From contig NZ_FWWU01000009.1 in assembly GCF_900176165.1 (NCBI RefSeq), positions 152,501-216,500 of the forward strand: 64,000 nucleotides of DNA. The letters are read 5' to 3'. The notes below the pieces were generated by a model. That model was not told the origin of the DNA. It did not search any database and was given only the letters and a program-made list of their open reading frames with translations. The translations under genes and the position numbers were made by a program. This stretch comes from Deinococcus hopiensis KR-140 (GTDB lineage Bacteria > Deinococcota > Deinococci > Deinococcales > Deinococcaceae). Positions 37,091 through 49,099 of the stretch are shown here, in pieces; the first letter of the stretch is position 1, and each line of letters begins with the position of its first letter.

Positions 37091-37807
37091 ATGAGCGACA
37101 CCGGACCCCTTCAGAGCCTGTACCGTGTTCAGGAACTCGACCTGGACCTCGACCGGCTGCGTGCCGAGGAGGGCAGCATCCCGGACGCGCTGCGCGACGC
37201 CCGTGGGGTGCAGGAGCGCCTCAACAACGATCTTGAAGACGCCGAGATCACCCTTGAAGGCGTTGAAAAGCAGCTGCGGCAGCTGGAGCAAGACCTCGCG
37301 GGCACCCGCGAGCAGATCGCCCGAGCGCGCGAGGAGCAGGACAAGAACGCCTTCGACGCCCGCGCGCAGAGCCAGTACGGCAGCCGCATCCAGATGCTTG
37401 AAGAGCGCGCTGAGGAGATGGAAGAAGACCTCGCGCCCCTGCGTGGGCGCCAGCGTGAGCTGGGCGAGAAGGCCAGCGGCCTGCGCGCCGAGCACCGCGC
37501 CCTGCGCCCCCAGCTCGAAGCCCTGGAAGCCCAGGATGAGGCCCGAGTGCAGGGTCTACGCGACCAGGGACAGGGTGCGCGCGACGAGCGTGCGGAGCTG
37601 GTGGGCGGCCTCGATTCGCGCACCGTCAAGGAATATGACCTGATCCGCAAGGCCAAAAAGGGCCTGGGACTCGTCGAGATTCGCGGGGGCCGCTGCACCG
37701 GCTGCAACGTGATGCTCCCCGTAAACGTGCAGCAAAAGGCTGCCCAGGGCAAGCTGCCCCCGGTCAAGTGCCCCTCATGCGGGAGATTTCTCGTCAAGTT
37801 GAGCTGA
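37091..37807 (+). CDS. Coiled-coil protein with C-terminal zinc ribbon (CT398-like)
   Basis: 238 aa. Residues 1-180 form an almost continuous Glu/Arg/Leu-rich coiled coil with the conserved NAFDARAQSQYGSRIQMLEE hairpin turn. The C-terminus is a CxxC...CxxC zinc ribbon (GGRCTGCNVMLP and VKCPSCGRFLV). This matches the widespread C4-type zinc ribbon/CT398 family, thought to act in nucleic-acid or secretion-related processes. Leaderless start; a good terminator follows the stop. Confidence 0.88.
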   Translation: MSDTGPLQSLYRVQELDLDLDRLRAEEGSIPDALRDARGVQERLNNDLEDAEITLEGVEKQLRQLEQDLAGTREQIARAREEQDKNAFDARAQSQYGSRIQMLEERAEEMEEDLAPLRGRQRELGEKASGLRAEHRALRPQLEALEAQDEARVQGLRDQGQGARDERAELVGGLDSRTVKEYDLIRKAKKGLGLVEIRGGRCTGCNVMLPVNVQQKAAQGKLPPVKCPSCGRFLVKLS

Positions 37808-37821
37808 GCTTTTCGCCGTTG

Positions 37822-37852
37822 CCGGACCTTCAGGTGTCTGGAGGTCCGGTTT
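37822..37852 (+). terminator. Terminator after zinc-ribbon gene
   Basis: CCGGACCT / AGGTCCGG stem with 12-nt loop followed by TTTC. Confidence 0.75.
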
Positions 37853-37887
37853 CACCGTCTCCGTCGTCGTTTTTTGTTTTCCTTGAA

Positions 37888-37937
37888 TGCAGCATCTTGT
37901 ACTCCGGCCGGGAGAGGGGTACTATCCCTTGTACTGA
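37888..37937 (+). promoter_or_regulatory. nrdJ promoter with two CTTGTACT repeats (NrdR-box-like)
   Basis: TTGTAC (37897-37902), 17-nt spacer, TACTAT (37920-37925). The octamer CTTGTACT occurs at 37896-37903 and 37928-37935, 32 bp (three helical turns) apart, overlapping both core elements. Position and spacing resemble tandem NrdR boxes. Confidence 0.6.
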
Positions 37938-38038
37938 GGCCTGACACGTCTCCCGTTTGGTTCTGTTCACAATCCCCATAGCCCTCACCCTCTGCTGGAG
38001 CGGTGAGGTCGTCTTTTGCCTCTTTTCCAGGAGTTCCT

Positions 38039-41140
<3,102 letters not shown>

Positions 41141-41230
41141 ACGTTCCCGAAGCCTCCGCACGTTTTAAAGCGTAGGTTTTTCGGCAACCAGACCTGTAGG
41201 GTCCAGACAGCGCTGGAAACCTCTGTGGCT

Positions 41231-41265
41231 GTTCAGCGTGGGCGTGCTCTTACGCCCACCTGAAC
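41231..41265. terminator. Hairpin between convergent nrdJ and DUF1003 genes
   Basis: GTTCAG.GTGGGCG / CGCCCAC.CTGAAC stem (one mismatch) with 8-nt loop. Confidence 0.65.
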
Positions 41266-41270
41266 GGCCA

Positions 41271-41798
41271 TCACTCTGTCTTGGCCTCTTCCTCCATGAT
41301 CTTGGCCACCTCCTCGGGCTTGACGTCCTGCATGGCTTCCTCCACCGCCGCGTCGCTGCCTGGAGCTATTCCCAGATGCTCCGCAATCGCGTGGGTCAGG
41401 CGGATCAGCTGGGTCAGCTCATGCTCGGTGAGCATGTTGACGTGCAAGTCCAGTTCGGCCCGCCGGGCGTCGGCCGCGCTCATGCGGTTCTGGCTGATCA
41501 GGACGAATGTGGAGAGGAAAATGGCCTCCAAAGAACCCGCCATGGTGAGCAGGCCGAAAGGATAGGGGTCAAAAGGTTTGATTCCCAGCCAACCCAGGTT
41601 GACGACCACCCACCCGCCGATAATAGCGAGGTGAAGGTAGACAAAGAGCATGCTGCCCGTGAACCGCGTGATGGCGTCCGCAATTTGGTCCTGTTTCGTC
41701 TGCCGGTTCTCCGCCCTTTGGTGAATCTCCCGCACGGCGGTGGCATTTCTCCCCACAACGTCGGCGAAGGACTGCCCCGCTCCCCTTTTCTGCCCCAT
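41271..41798 (-). CDS. DUF1003 membrane protein
   Basis: 175 aa. Two transmembrane helices (FTGSMLFVYLHLAIIGGWVV and DPYPFGLLTMAGSLEAIFLS, running on to TFVLISQNR) are followed by a cytoplasmic coiled helix (DARRAELDLHVNMLTEHELTQ) and an acidic C-terminus. This is the standard DUF1003 layout (YhbM-like); function unknown. A GGAG box lies 5 nt before ATG 41798. Confidence 0.9.
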   Translation of the reverse strand: MGQKRGAGQSFADVVGRNATAVREIHQRAENRQTKQDQIADAITRFTGSMLFVYLHLAIIGGWVVVNLGWLGIKPFDPYPFGLLTMAGSLEAIFLSTFVLISQNRMSAADARRAELDLHVNMLTEHELTQLIRLTHAIAEHLGIAPGSDAAVEEAMQDVKPEEVAKIMEEEAKTE

Positions 41799-41928
41799 CT
41801 CACTCCCCCCTTCCTTGAAGCAGAGTGTGGCTCCCCGCTTCAGGGGAGTCGAGATGCACCTCTTTAAGGTAAAAGAAGCCGCGTCAGTGTTCAGCATGAA
41901 GCCCTGTTTCGCCTCTGCGGCTCCAACA

Positions 41929-42525
41929 CTAGTCCTTCCGTTCCAGCCGTTCGCCGTTCCTGAACTCTTCGACCACCGTCACCTCTTCGCCCGCCTCGTT
42001 CACGCTCAGTTCCACGTATAGCCCCAGGCCGTAGCGGAACTGACCCTCACTGCCCTGCAAGGTGTAGCGGCGCAGTTTGTCTTTGGCGTCGTGTTCACCG
42101 CTCCAGCCCTGGCGGGTGCCCTTGACCTGCACCTCCACCACAAGCAGGTTGAAGTCGCTGCGTTCGCGCAGGTGAACGATGATGCCGGGATAGGCGTGGG
42201 CCACCGCCCCGGTGGCGGCGTCGGCTTCGGGCTCGCTCAGGCCCTGGCGCATCAGGTTGCGGCGCAGGTCGCGCTGGCGGGTGCGGCTCATGTAGGGAAA
42301 GTCGTAAGTGCTTTCCTCCACCCGGCTGTTGCGGTTGTACTGGCAGTCCACGTGCAGGCCCGGAAACTGGCGCTCCAGGTACACGGCCAGTCGGTGCGCG
42401 ACGCTGGCCTCGTTGAGCCCACGCTTGATCAGCAGGCGGTCACTCGCCCACAGCTCGGCCAGGGCGAGGCGAAAGCCCTCCAGAATCACGGCTTCGGCGG
42501 GGCGGTCTGGGGAAGTGGAGGGCAT
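41929..42525 (-). CDS. PD-(D/E)XK nuclease-like hypothetical protein
   Basis: 198 aa. An N-terminal helical region (NEASVAHRLAVYLERQFPG) leads to LHVDCQYNRNS. The core is HAYPGIIVHLRERSDFNLLVVEVQVKG, which resembles the P-D-I-x-H-R...N-L-L-V-x-E-x-K pattern of restriction-fold proteins, followed by KDKLRRYTLQGSEGQFRYGLGLYVEL. The usual Asp after Pro is Gly here, so nuclease activity is uncertain. ATG 42525 follows a TACCCT -10 element by 5 nt. Confidence 0.7.
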   Translation of the reverse strand: MPSTSPDRPAEAVILEGFRLALAELWASDRLLIKRGLNEASVAHRLAVYLERQFPGLHVDCQYNRNSRVEESTYDFPYMSRTRQRDLRRNLMRQGLSEPEADAATGAVAHAYPGIIVHLRERSDFNLLVVEVQVKGTRQGWSGEHDAKDKLRRYTLQGSEGQFRYGLGLYVELSVNEAGEEVTVVEEFRNGERLERKD

Positions 42526-42530
42526 GGGGC

Positions 42531-42536
42531 AGGGTA
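42531..42536 (-). promoter_or_regulatory. -10 element (TACCCT) before 42525
   Basis: TANNNT hexamer 5 nt above the ATG. Confidence 0.45.
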
Positions 42537-42625
42537 CTGTGACTGCCTGGTGCCGTCCAGGCCAAATCAGCGCAGCGAGGAAATGCCGCCCCACGATGGT
42601 GCGGGCGGCTTCCCTCCAACGTTCG

Positions 42626-43105
42626 TTACAGCCCAGGAATCGGCACGGCCACCGGGCGGATGGGCTGGCCCTGGCTCTCGGCCAGGTTCAGCAGGGTGTT
42701 CGTCTGCCGGTTGAGGCTCTGAAGGCCCTGCTCGTCGAAGCGGCCAGCCTTCAGGTTATTGGCCACGCTGCTCAGCGATTTGCCGAAGTTGGGCAGCAAC
42801 GAGCCGATCTTTTGCAGGAAGGGGTCGTTGGTGTTCCGCGTCATCTTGATCGCGGCGTTCACCTGCGTAGCGGCAAAGGCCAGCGCCAGCCCCGCCTTGA
42901 CGATGTTGGTCTTCTGGCTGGGCGCGCCCGCCTGGAACTTGTACTGGCGGTACGGCTTCCAGACCCAGGTGTTGAAGGCGTAATAGGCCGCACCAAGGTG
43001 AAACAGGAAGCGGGCTTTTTCCACCACGCCGGCCTGCGCCTGCGGCGTGGTTCCGGCAACAGTGAGGCTGGCGGCGAGAATCAGGGCAGCGCTCTTGGAC
43101 TTCAT
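42626..43105 (-). CDS. Secreted hypothetical protein
   Basis: 159 aa with a clear signal peptide (MKSKSAALILAASLTVAGTT ending in AQAG). The mature part is helical (VEKARFLFHLGAAYYAFNTW, KTNIVKAGLALAFAATQVNA) and ends in a proline-rich tail. No family recognised. A CACACT hexamer 6 nt before ATG 43105 is a weak version of the leaderless promoter. Confidence 0.72.
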   Translation of the reverse strand: MKSKSAALILAASLTVAGTTPQAQAGVVEKARFLFHLGAAYYAFNTWVWKPYRQYKFQAGAPSQKTNIVKAGLALAFAATQVNAAIKMTRNTNDPFLQKIGSLLPNFGKSLSSVANNLKAGRFDEQGLQSLNRQTNTLLNLAESQGQPIRPVAVPIPGL

Positions 43106-43252
43106 GTCCGGAGTGTGGACTGGCACACGCCTCCAGAAGATGAGCCGGCGCTTGGCGCAGCTTACGAAAGGCTGCGGACAAGGTTTAAGGTTCTGGGCAT
43201 GGGCGGCAGCGCTATGTCACCATGCGCCCAACAACAGACTGGGAGGCGGCAG

Positions 43253-43732
43253 GTGACCCACAAGATCGAACTGACCCGCGAAGGCTTCACGCGCCTTCAG
43301 CAGAACCTGGAGCGCGAGTATCAGCGGCTGGAAGAAGCCCGCCGCGTGGTGCAGGAACAGATGCACGCCAACGAGAACGAGAGCATGGGCCTGGCCGATG
43401 CCCAGCGCGAACTCGTCTCCATTCAAGACCGCATTGCCGACATCGAGGAAACCTTGGCGCAGGCCGTCCTGATCGAGCACAAGGAGGGCGACGGGGCCGG
43501 GCCGGCCCGCTTGGGCTCGGTGGTGACGCTGCTGGACGAGGCCACGGGCCGGGAGCTCAAGCTTCAGCTCGTCAGTCCACCGGAGGCCTCGGCCACACCC
43601 GGGCAGGTGCCGCGCGTCTCCACCGAGAGCCCTGTGGGCCGCGCTCTGCTGGGACGCACGCCAGGGGAAATTTTTGAGGTGGACCTTGGCAAGCGCCGCC
43701 CCACCTACCGGGTGGTGAGCATCACGGCCTGA
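43253..43732 (+). CDS. GreA/GreB-family transcription factor
   Basis: 159 aa binding the RNA polymerase secondary channel. The N-terminal coiled coil (TREGFTRLQQNLEREYQRLE to SIQDRIADIEETLAQA) is joined to a C-terminal FKBP-like domain (LGSVVTLLDEATGRELKLQL, TESPVGRALLGRTPGEIFEV). The coil tip reads HANENESMG where GreA has GDLSENAEY: hand alignment keeps the second acidic residue but replaces the first Asp with Asn. It may therefore be a Gfh-type regulator rather than a cleavage factor. GTG start with GGGAGG 6 nt upstream. Confidence 0.85.
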   Translation: MTHKIELTREGFTRLQQNLEREYQRLEEARRVVQEQMHANENESMGLADAQRELVSIQDRIADIEETLAQAVLIEHKEGDGAGPARLGSVVTLLDEATGRELKLQLVSPPEASATPGQVPRVSTESPVGRALLGRTPGEIFEVDLGKRRPTYRVVSITA

Positions 43733-43748
43733 GGCAGGCACCCCACCC

Positions 43749-43878
43749 AGAGCAGTTGTCCGAATTGCGCCGCGCGTGGAAGGGCACCCCTCACGGCTCC
43801 TCTCTCCCCAAGGCCCATTCAAGTGCGCTCGCTGAGCTCAGTCAAAAACGAAGTCCTCTTTTTGACAAATGCGCTAAG
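43749..43878. repeat. Dispersed repeat, copy 1
   Basis: Begins GAGCAGTTGTCCGAATTGCG and ends, read from the other strand, TTAGCGCATTTGTCAAAAAG. The first ~45 bp match copy 2 with two differences; the right end is similar. Ends are imperfect inverted repeats (GAGCAGTTGTC / GCGCATTTGTC). It abuts and supplies the TAG stop of the sugar dehydrogenase gene. Confidence 0.75.
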
Positions 43879-44986
43879 GTCCCAGCTTCAGAATCTGGCC
43901 ACTCCCATACTCGGCCACGTACAACTCGCCGTCTTCCCCCTCGCCGAAAGTCGAGGGGTTTTGCACACTGCCGATTTTCGCCGCCTTCCAGGTGTCCACG
44001 GGCGCGGCCCAGACCGTCCCGCTGGCAAAGTCGGCGAATACGTACTGGCCTTTCAGGGCGGGAATCGCCGCGCCCCGGTACACGTACCCGCCCGTGATGC
44101 TCTGGCCCTCGCTGCGCCCATACACCAGCACGGGCTCAACGAGGCCGGCGGTGCGGCAGTCCTGCGCGGGTTCGAAACAGCGGTCGCCCTCACGCACGCG
44201 CCAGCCGTAGTTCTCGCCGCCCTTGCTGCTGCGCGGCTGGCGGTTGACCTCCTCCAGTGTGTTCTGCCCCACGTCTGCGATGATCATGTCCCCCGTGGCC
44301 CGGTCAAAGGAAAAACGCCAGGGATTGCGCAGTCCATACGCCCAGATGTTGGGATTCGCGCCCTGACGGTTCAGAAACGGATTGCCGGGTGCGGGTCTCG
44401 CCGCGTCGCCCCGGACGTCGAAGCGCAGCAGTTTGCCCAATGGCGTGCCCAGGTTCTGCCCGTTGTTCTGCGGATCGCCCCCACTGCCGCCGTCGCCCAG
44501 CGCCATATACAGAAAGCCGTCGGGCCCAAAGCCCAGCTGCCCACCGTTGTGGTTGGCGTAGGGCTGTTTGGTAGTGAACATGATTTTCGCGCTGCCCGCG
44601 TCGGCCCGGCTGAAGTCTGCCGTTGCCGTGTACCGCGCCAGCACCGTGTCACCGTTGCGGTCCGTGTAATGCACGTACAGGCGGCGGTTTTGCTTGTACC
44701 CCGGATCGAAGGCCAAGCCCAGCAGACCCCGTTCGCCCCCGGCGCTCGTCAGGCGGCTCACGTCGAGAAAGGGCTGGGCGCGCACCTTGCCTCCCTCCAG
44801 CAACCGCACCTGCCCGCCTTGCAGCGTGACGTACAGGCGGCCCGAGCCATCACCCCCATGCGTGATGGTGGTGACCTGGGGCAAAGCGGTGGCGTAGGTG
44901 GTGAAGTTGATCTGCCGCGCGGACTGGGCATGGACGGAGACGGTCAGCAGGGCCGCGAGGGCGGTCAGGCAAACGGGGCGCAACAT
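43874..44986 (-). CDS. PQQ-dependent aldose sugar dehydrogenase (YliI-like)
   Basis: 370-aa periplasmic quinoprotein of the soluble glucose/sorbosone dehydrogenase family. A signal peptide (MLRPVCLTALAALLTVSVHA) precedes a six-bladed propeller with family blocks ERGLLGLAFDPGYKQNRRLY, NHNGGQLGFGPDGFLYMALG, GLRNPWRFSFD, IADVGQNTLEEVN, ENYGWRVREGD and ITGGYVYRG. It oxidises aldose sugars with PQQ, feeding electrons to the respiratory chain. The stop codon lies in the end of a dispersed repeat. Confidence 0.93.
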   Translation of the reverse strand: MLRPVCLTALAALLTVSVHAQSARQINFTTYATALPQVTTITHGGDGSGRLYVTLQGGQVRLLEGGKVRAQPFLDVSRLTSAGGERGLLGLAFDPGYKQNRRLYVHYTDRNGDTVLARYTATADFSRADAGSAKIMFTTKQPYANHNGGQLGFGPDGFLYMALGDGGSGGDPQNNGQNLGTPLGKLLRFDVRGDAARPAPGNPFLNRQGANPNIWAYGLRNPWRFSFDRATGDMIIADVGQNTLEEVNRQPRSSKGGENYGWRVREGDRCFEPAQDCRTAGLVEPVLVYGRSEGQSITGGYVYRGAAIPALKGQYVFADFASGTVWAAPVDTWKAAKIGSVQNPSTFGEGEDGELYVAEYGSGQILKLGP

Positions 44987-45066
44987 GGTTCAGTGTGCGC
45001 TCCCCACCCACGTGTGGGGATGAGGGAAAGGCCAAGGGGGAACTCCCCCCCTCCCGAGCCCAGCGC

Positions 45067-45072
45067 TACGCT
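45067..45072 (+). promoter_or_regulatory. -10 element (TACGCT) before 45078
   Basis: TACGCT followed by GGAGC and the ATG at 45078. Confidence 0.45.
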
Positions 45073-45077
45073 GGAGC

Positions 45078-45431
45078 ATGACTGCCCCTCAAGCCCTCGA
45101 GAAGTACCGCTCCCCCGGACCTGAGCGCCTGAAGCTGTACGCCTCGCTGTTCGTGCTGATCCTTATGACTGCTGTGCTGGGCCGTGGGCGTCCCGGCGAT
45201 CTCGGCACGCGCGAGACGCTGCGCCGCAGCCCATTTGCCCGCGTGATGTTTATGGATATCGGCGTGCTGGGTACCCTGGGGGCGCTGTACCTCGTGCTGA
45301 ATGGCAAAACGGCCCTCCGGGTCCCCGCCGCCCTCGCCACCCTGTTCGTCGGTAGCTTCGCCCTGCTGCCCGCCCTGGCCTGGGAGGACTGGCAGGAGAT
45401 GGGGGAGCGCCGAGAAGGTCAATCAATTTGA
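45078..45431 (+). CDS. Small membrane protein
   Basis: 117 aa with three hydrophobic segments (LYASLFVLILMTAVLG, ARVMFMDIGVLGTLGALYLV, AALATLFVGSFALLPALAWE) and a charged C-terminus. No family recognised. Divergent from the sugar dehydrogenase gene; the two promoters share an ~90-nt intergenic region. Confidence 0.75.
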   Translation: MTAPQALEKYRSPGPERLKLYASLFVLILMTAVLGRGRPGDLGTRETLRRSPFARVMFMDIGVLGTLGALYLVLNGKTALRVPAALATLFVGSFALLPALAWEDWQEMGERREGQSI

Positions 45432-45547
45432 CCCTCTCCGCCCGTGGGACCCGTAGAGTTCCGCAGGAGAGAGGGCCCACCCAGAGATTGGGGTGACTCG
45501 CAGCGCCCGAAGAGAGGGGCGTGCGAGGGGCAATCCTGCACCCTCCC

Positions 45548-46873
<1,326 letters not shown>

Positions 46874-47109
46874 ATCTATCCTCCGCGCCCACCAGAGCGG
46901 CGAGCGGAGCAAGTAAGAGAAGACACCCAGACGGAAATCTGTAGGCAAACCCAGCACAAGGGCGCTGGAAGACTGGAGTCTAGGGGCATGTTCGACGCTC
47001 CTTTCGGTGTCGAAGTGGCCCCGGCGTCATGGGGTTCCTTCGCCGCTGCCCGCCGCCTGCTTCGAGGCTGAGCGAACCATAGACTGAACACTCTATCCCA
47101 GGCCTGCCG
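46874..47109. other. Intergenic region, no gene supported
   Basis: Short ORFs in both directions lack family motifs and ribosome sites. It contains only the upstream side of der and the truncated end of the transposase remnant. Confidence 0.5.
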
Positions 47110-47374
47110 CCTGAAAAGTAAGGGGGGTGCGGCTTACATCGCCTCTCCGCATTCAGCTCGGTCCGCTGATCCTGGTGATGAATCAACCGCCGCAAACGGC
47201 GCTCAGCGTGGGTGTGACCCGGGCCATCTGCCGTACCCGTGTCGATCCACTCGCCAGGATCCCAGCGACCGCGCCGCAGAACCCCGCAAAGAGCCGTCGA
47301 TCACCAAAGAGACCGCGATACGGCTCGACGAAAGCATCGAGACCAGCCACTTCCAACGTCGTTGACACCCTCAT
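47110..47374 (-). pseudogene. Insertion-sequence transposase N-terminal remnant
   Basis: From ATG 47374 the frame reads AGLDAFVEPYRGLFGDRRLF followed by AGFCGAVAGILASGSTRVRQ, a typical transposase N-terminus. It runs out at 47183 in VCGG, but the next frame continues the theme from the same point: HTHAERRLRRLIHHQDQRTE. A frameshift plus loss of everything downstream leaves no catalytic domain. The IS family cannot be fixed from this fragment, and no terminal inverted repeats were identified. Confidence 0.6.
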
Positions 47375-47418
47375 TCCCTGAATATGCAGACTTTTGTCCG
47401 GCTTTCAAGCTGCATAAC

Positions 47419-47447
47419 TTGACATCCTGTGTATTCTGGGATATCTT
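47419..47447 (+). promoter_or_regulatory. Orphan promoter TTGACA-N17-TATCTT
   Basis: Near-consensus plus-strand promoter with no plus-strand gene after it; an intrinsic terminator begins about 10 nt downstream of the -10. The preceding GCTGCATAACTTGAC also occurs before the orphan promoter at 25325-25353. Confidence 0.65.
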
Positions 47448-47457
47448 ATCTCCATCA

Positions 47458-47480
47458 CCGCCGAAGAAGGCGGCTTTTTT
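47458..47480 (+). terminator. Terminator directly after orphan promoter
   Basis: CCGCC / GGCGG stem, 6-nt loop, then CTTTTTTATT. Any transcript from the promoter above would be under 30 nt. Confidence 0.65.
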
Positions 47481-47503
47481 ATTGCCTCGACAAAAAGGCA
47501 GCA

Positions 47504-47541
47504 CAAAAAAGAGCGCCGCCTCTGCTGAGAAAGGGGCGCTC
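47504..47541 (-). terminator. Terminator of the disordered membrane protein gene
   Basis: On the minus strand GAGCGCC ... GGCGCTC followed by TTTTTTG, 13 nt past the stop at 47554. Confidence 0.75.
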
Positions 47542-47553
47542 GGGGGGACAGGC

Positions 47554-48456
47554 TCAGGGTTGGCTGCCGCTGGCCTCGTTCTCGTCCTGGACGGGGGGCG
47601 TGGAGGTTCCGGCCTGGTTCTCGGCCGAACCCTGACCCGGCGTGCTGGAGGCGGCTCCACCCGCAGCGGTGTCAATGCCCTGGGTTCCGGCCGGGACCTT
47701 GACGCTTCCCTCGCCGTTGTCGGTAGGCTTGCCCGCCTTCTTGGTGGTCGTGTTCTCGCTGTCTTCGGTCACCGTATCGCTGCCGGTGGCTCCGTCGCTG
47801 GTCATGGTGTTCTCGGTGCCCTTGGTCGGGGTCCCCACAGTGCCAGGGGCCTGAGCACTGGGCTGGTCGCCCGTGCCGCCCGCATCGCCGCCCTGGCGGG
47901 TGGTGCTGCCCTCGGACATGCCGTCTTCGCTGACCACGCCCGTGTCACGGCTGCCTGGGCCACCCTGGTTCTCGCCGCTCTGCTGGGTGCCGGCCGTGGT
48001 GTTGCCGCCCGCCGTGGCCCCGCCGGGACGTCCGCTGCCGTTGGCGCTGGGATCGCGCCCGGCCTTGCCGCCCGTGGTGGTGTCCTTGCCCGTGCCTTCA
48101 GCCTGCATGTTGCCGTCCAGGCCACCCTGGGGGTCCGCGTTGGGTACCGCGTCGCTGCGGCCCGTGTCGCCCTGGGGCGTGCCCGACTCCGACTCGCTGC
48201 CCTGCCCCGTGCTGGCGCTCTGGCTGGACTCCTCCCCACCCGCCGCGTTCTGGGTGGGCTGGCCCGTACCGCTCTGTGCGGACGCGCTGGCCGAACTGGA
48301 GGTGGTGGAAGCCGACTTCTTGGCCGCGCCCGCCATCAGCCGGGGCGTCAGGATCAGCAGCGTGACGCCCAGCAGCAGGCCGAGCGTAACCCCAAGCATC
48401 CAGGACAGGGCCTCACCCGCCGTCCACACGTTGTTTCTCGCTCGCTTGACAGACAT
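47554..48456 (-). CDS. Single-pass membrane protein with long disordered Gly/Ser/Thr-rich domain
   Basis: 300 aa. A short basic N-terminus (MSVKRARNNVWTAGEALS) is followed by one transmembrane helix (WMLGVTLGLLLGVTLLILTP). About 240 residues of low-complexity sequence dominated by Gly, Ser, Thr, Gln, Asn, Asp and Glu come next, without any folded domain. The tail would lie outside the membrane and could act as a spacer or hydration layer, but this is inference. Leaderless ATG with TATGCT 6 nt upstream. Confidence 0.75.
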   Translation of the reverse strand: MSVKRARNNVWTAGEALSWMLGVTLGLLLGVTLLILTPRLMAGAAKKSASTTSSSASASAQSGTGQPTQNAAGGEESSQSASTGQGSESESGTPQGDTGRSDAVPNADPQGGLDGNMQAEGTGKDTTTGGKAGRDPSANGSGRPGGATAGGNTTAGTQQSGENQGGPGSRDTGVVSEDGMSEGSTTRQGGDAGGTGDQPSAQAPGTVGTPTKGTENTMTSDGATGSDTVTEDSENTTTKKAGKPTDNGEGSVKVPAGTQGIDTAAGGAASSTPGQGSAENQAGTSTPPVQDENEASGSQP

Positions 48457-48462
48457 GGACCC

Positions 48463-48468
48463 AGCATA
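48463..48468 (-). promoter_or_regulatory. -10 element (TATGCT) before 48456
   Basis: TANNNT hexamer 6 nt above the ATG. Confidence 0.5.
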
Positions 48469-48543
48469 CGCCCGCCCCCTGGGGCGTTCTGCCCCGGGTT
48501 TCTTCACAGAGGCTGGCCGGTGGGGTGTGGGGGCTGGGCTCCG

Positions 48544-48942
48544 TTAGAGCAGCGCTTGCGGCGGTTCCTCGCGGCCTTCCTCCTGGGGCCACCACTGCAA
48601 GCGGGCAAGGTCACAGCGCCCCGAAGCGTCGAACTCCACGCCTTCCGATCGCAGCAATTCCTCCTGCACGTCGCCAAATCCCAGTTTGTGGGTGCTGACC
48701 TTTCCCTGCGCGTTGATGACCCGTTGCCAGGGCAGCGCTTCCTCGCCTGCCCCTGCCTTGCCCGCCAGGCTGCCCATCACGAAACCCGCCAGCCGCGCGC
48801 CCCCCGGCCCGGGTTGCCCGGCGAGCAGCGCGAGTTGCCCGTACGTCATCACCCGCCCCGGCGGAATGCGCGCCACCAGCGAAAGTACGCGCTGACGGAA
48901 GTTCCCGTGGGCCTGCGTTTCTTGAAGAGCTTCCGGCGTCAT
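48544..48942 (-). CDS. Alkyltransferase-like (ATL) DNA-binding protein
   Basis: 132 aa related to O6-methylguanine methyltransferase. It has the DNA-binding helix region FRQRVLSLVARIPPGRVMTY and GQLALLAGQPGPGGARLAGF. In the active-site motif PCHRV the acceptor cysteine is Trp (LPWQRVINAQGKVS). Such ATL proteins flip alkylated guanines and hand them to nucleotide excision repair rather than repairing them directly. ATG 48942 lies 6 nt below a TACGCT element; upstream codons run into a dispersed repeat. Confidence 0.9.
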   Translation of the reverse strand: MTPEALQETQAHGNFRQRVLSLVARIPPGRVMTYGQLALLAGQPGPGGARLAGFVMGSLAGKAGAGEEALPWQRVINAQGKVSTHKLGFGDVQEELLRSEGVEFDASGRCDLARLQWWPQEEGREEPPQALL

Positions 48943-48948
48943 GCCCGG

Positions 48949-48954
48949 AGCGTA
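48949..48954 (-). promoter_or_regulatory. -10 element (TACGCT) of ATL gene
   Basis: TANNNT hexamer 6 nt above ATG 48942. Confidence 0.5.
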
Positions 48955-48974
48955 CCTCAGTGCCCCCGCCTCGC

Positions 48975-49099
48975 GCAGTTGTCCGAATGGCGCCGCGCGT
49001 GGAAGGGCAGCCCTCACGGCGCCCCATTCTCCCCCATGCGCATTTCGCTCGCCGGGCCCGGTCAAAAGGAAGTCCGCACGTTGACCCATGCTCTAGGTA
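48975..49099. repeat. Dispersed repeat, copy 2
   Basis: Begins GCAGTTGTCCGAATGGCGCC and ends TTGACCCATGCTCTAGGT. Left ~45 bp nearly identical to 43752-43797; centre diverged; right end similar. Again its right end provides the TAG stop of the adjacent minus-strand ORF (49093). Confidence 0.75.

Noticed and set aside
37808..38038. Cobalamin riboswitch in front of nrdJ
   Set aside because: No B12-box-like sequence; the leader is short and the promoter repeats explain regulation better.
46987..47070. 27-codon ORF MFDAPFGVEVAPASWGSFAA...
   Set aside because: No ribosome site or TANNNT promoter; next to a transposase remnant.
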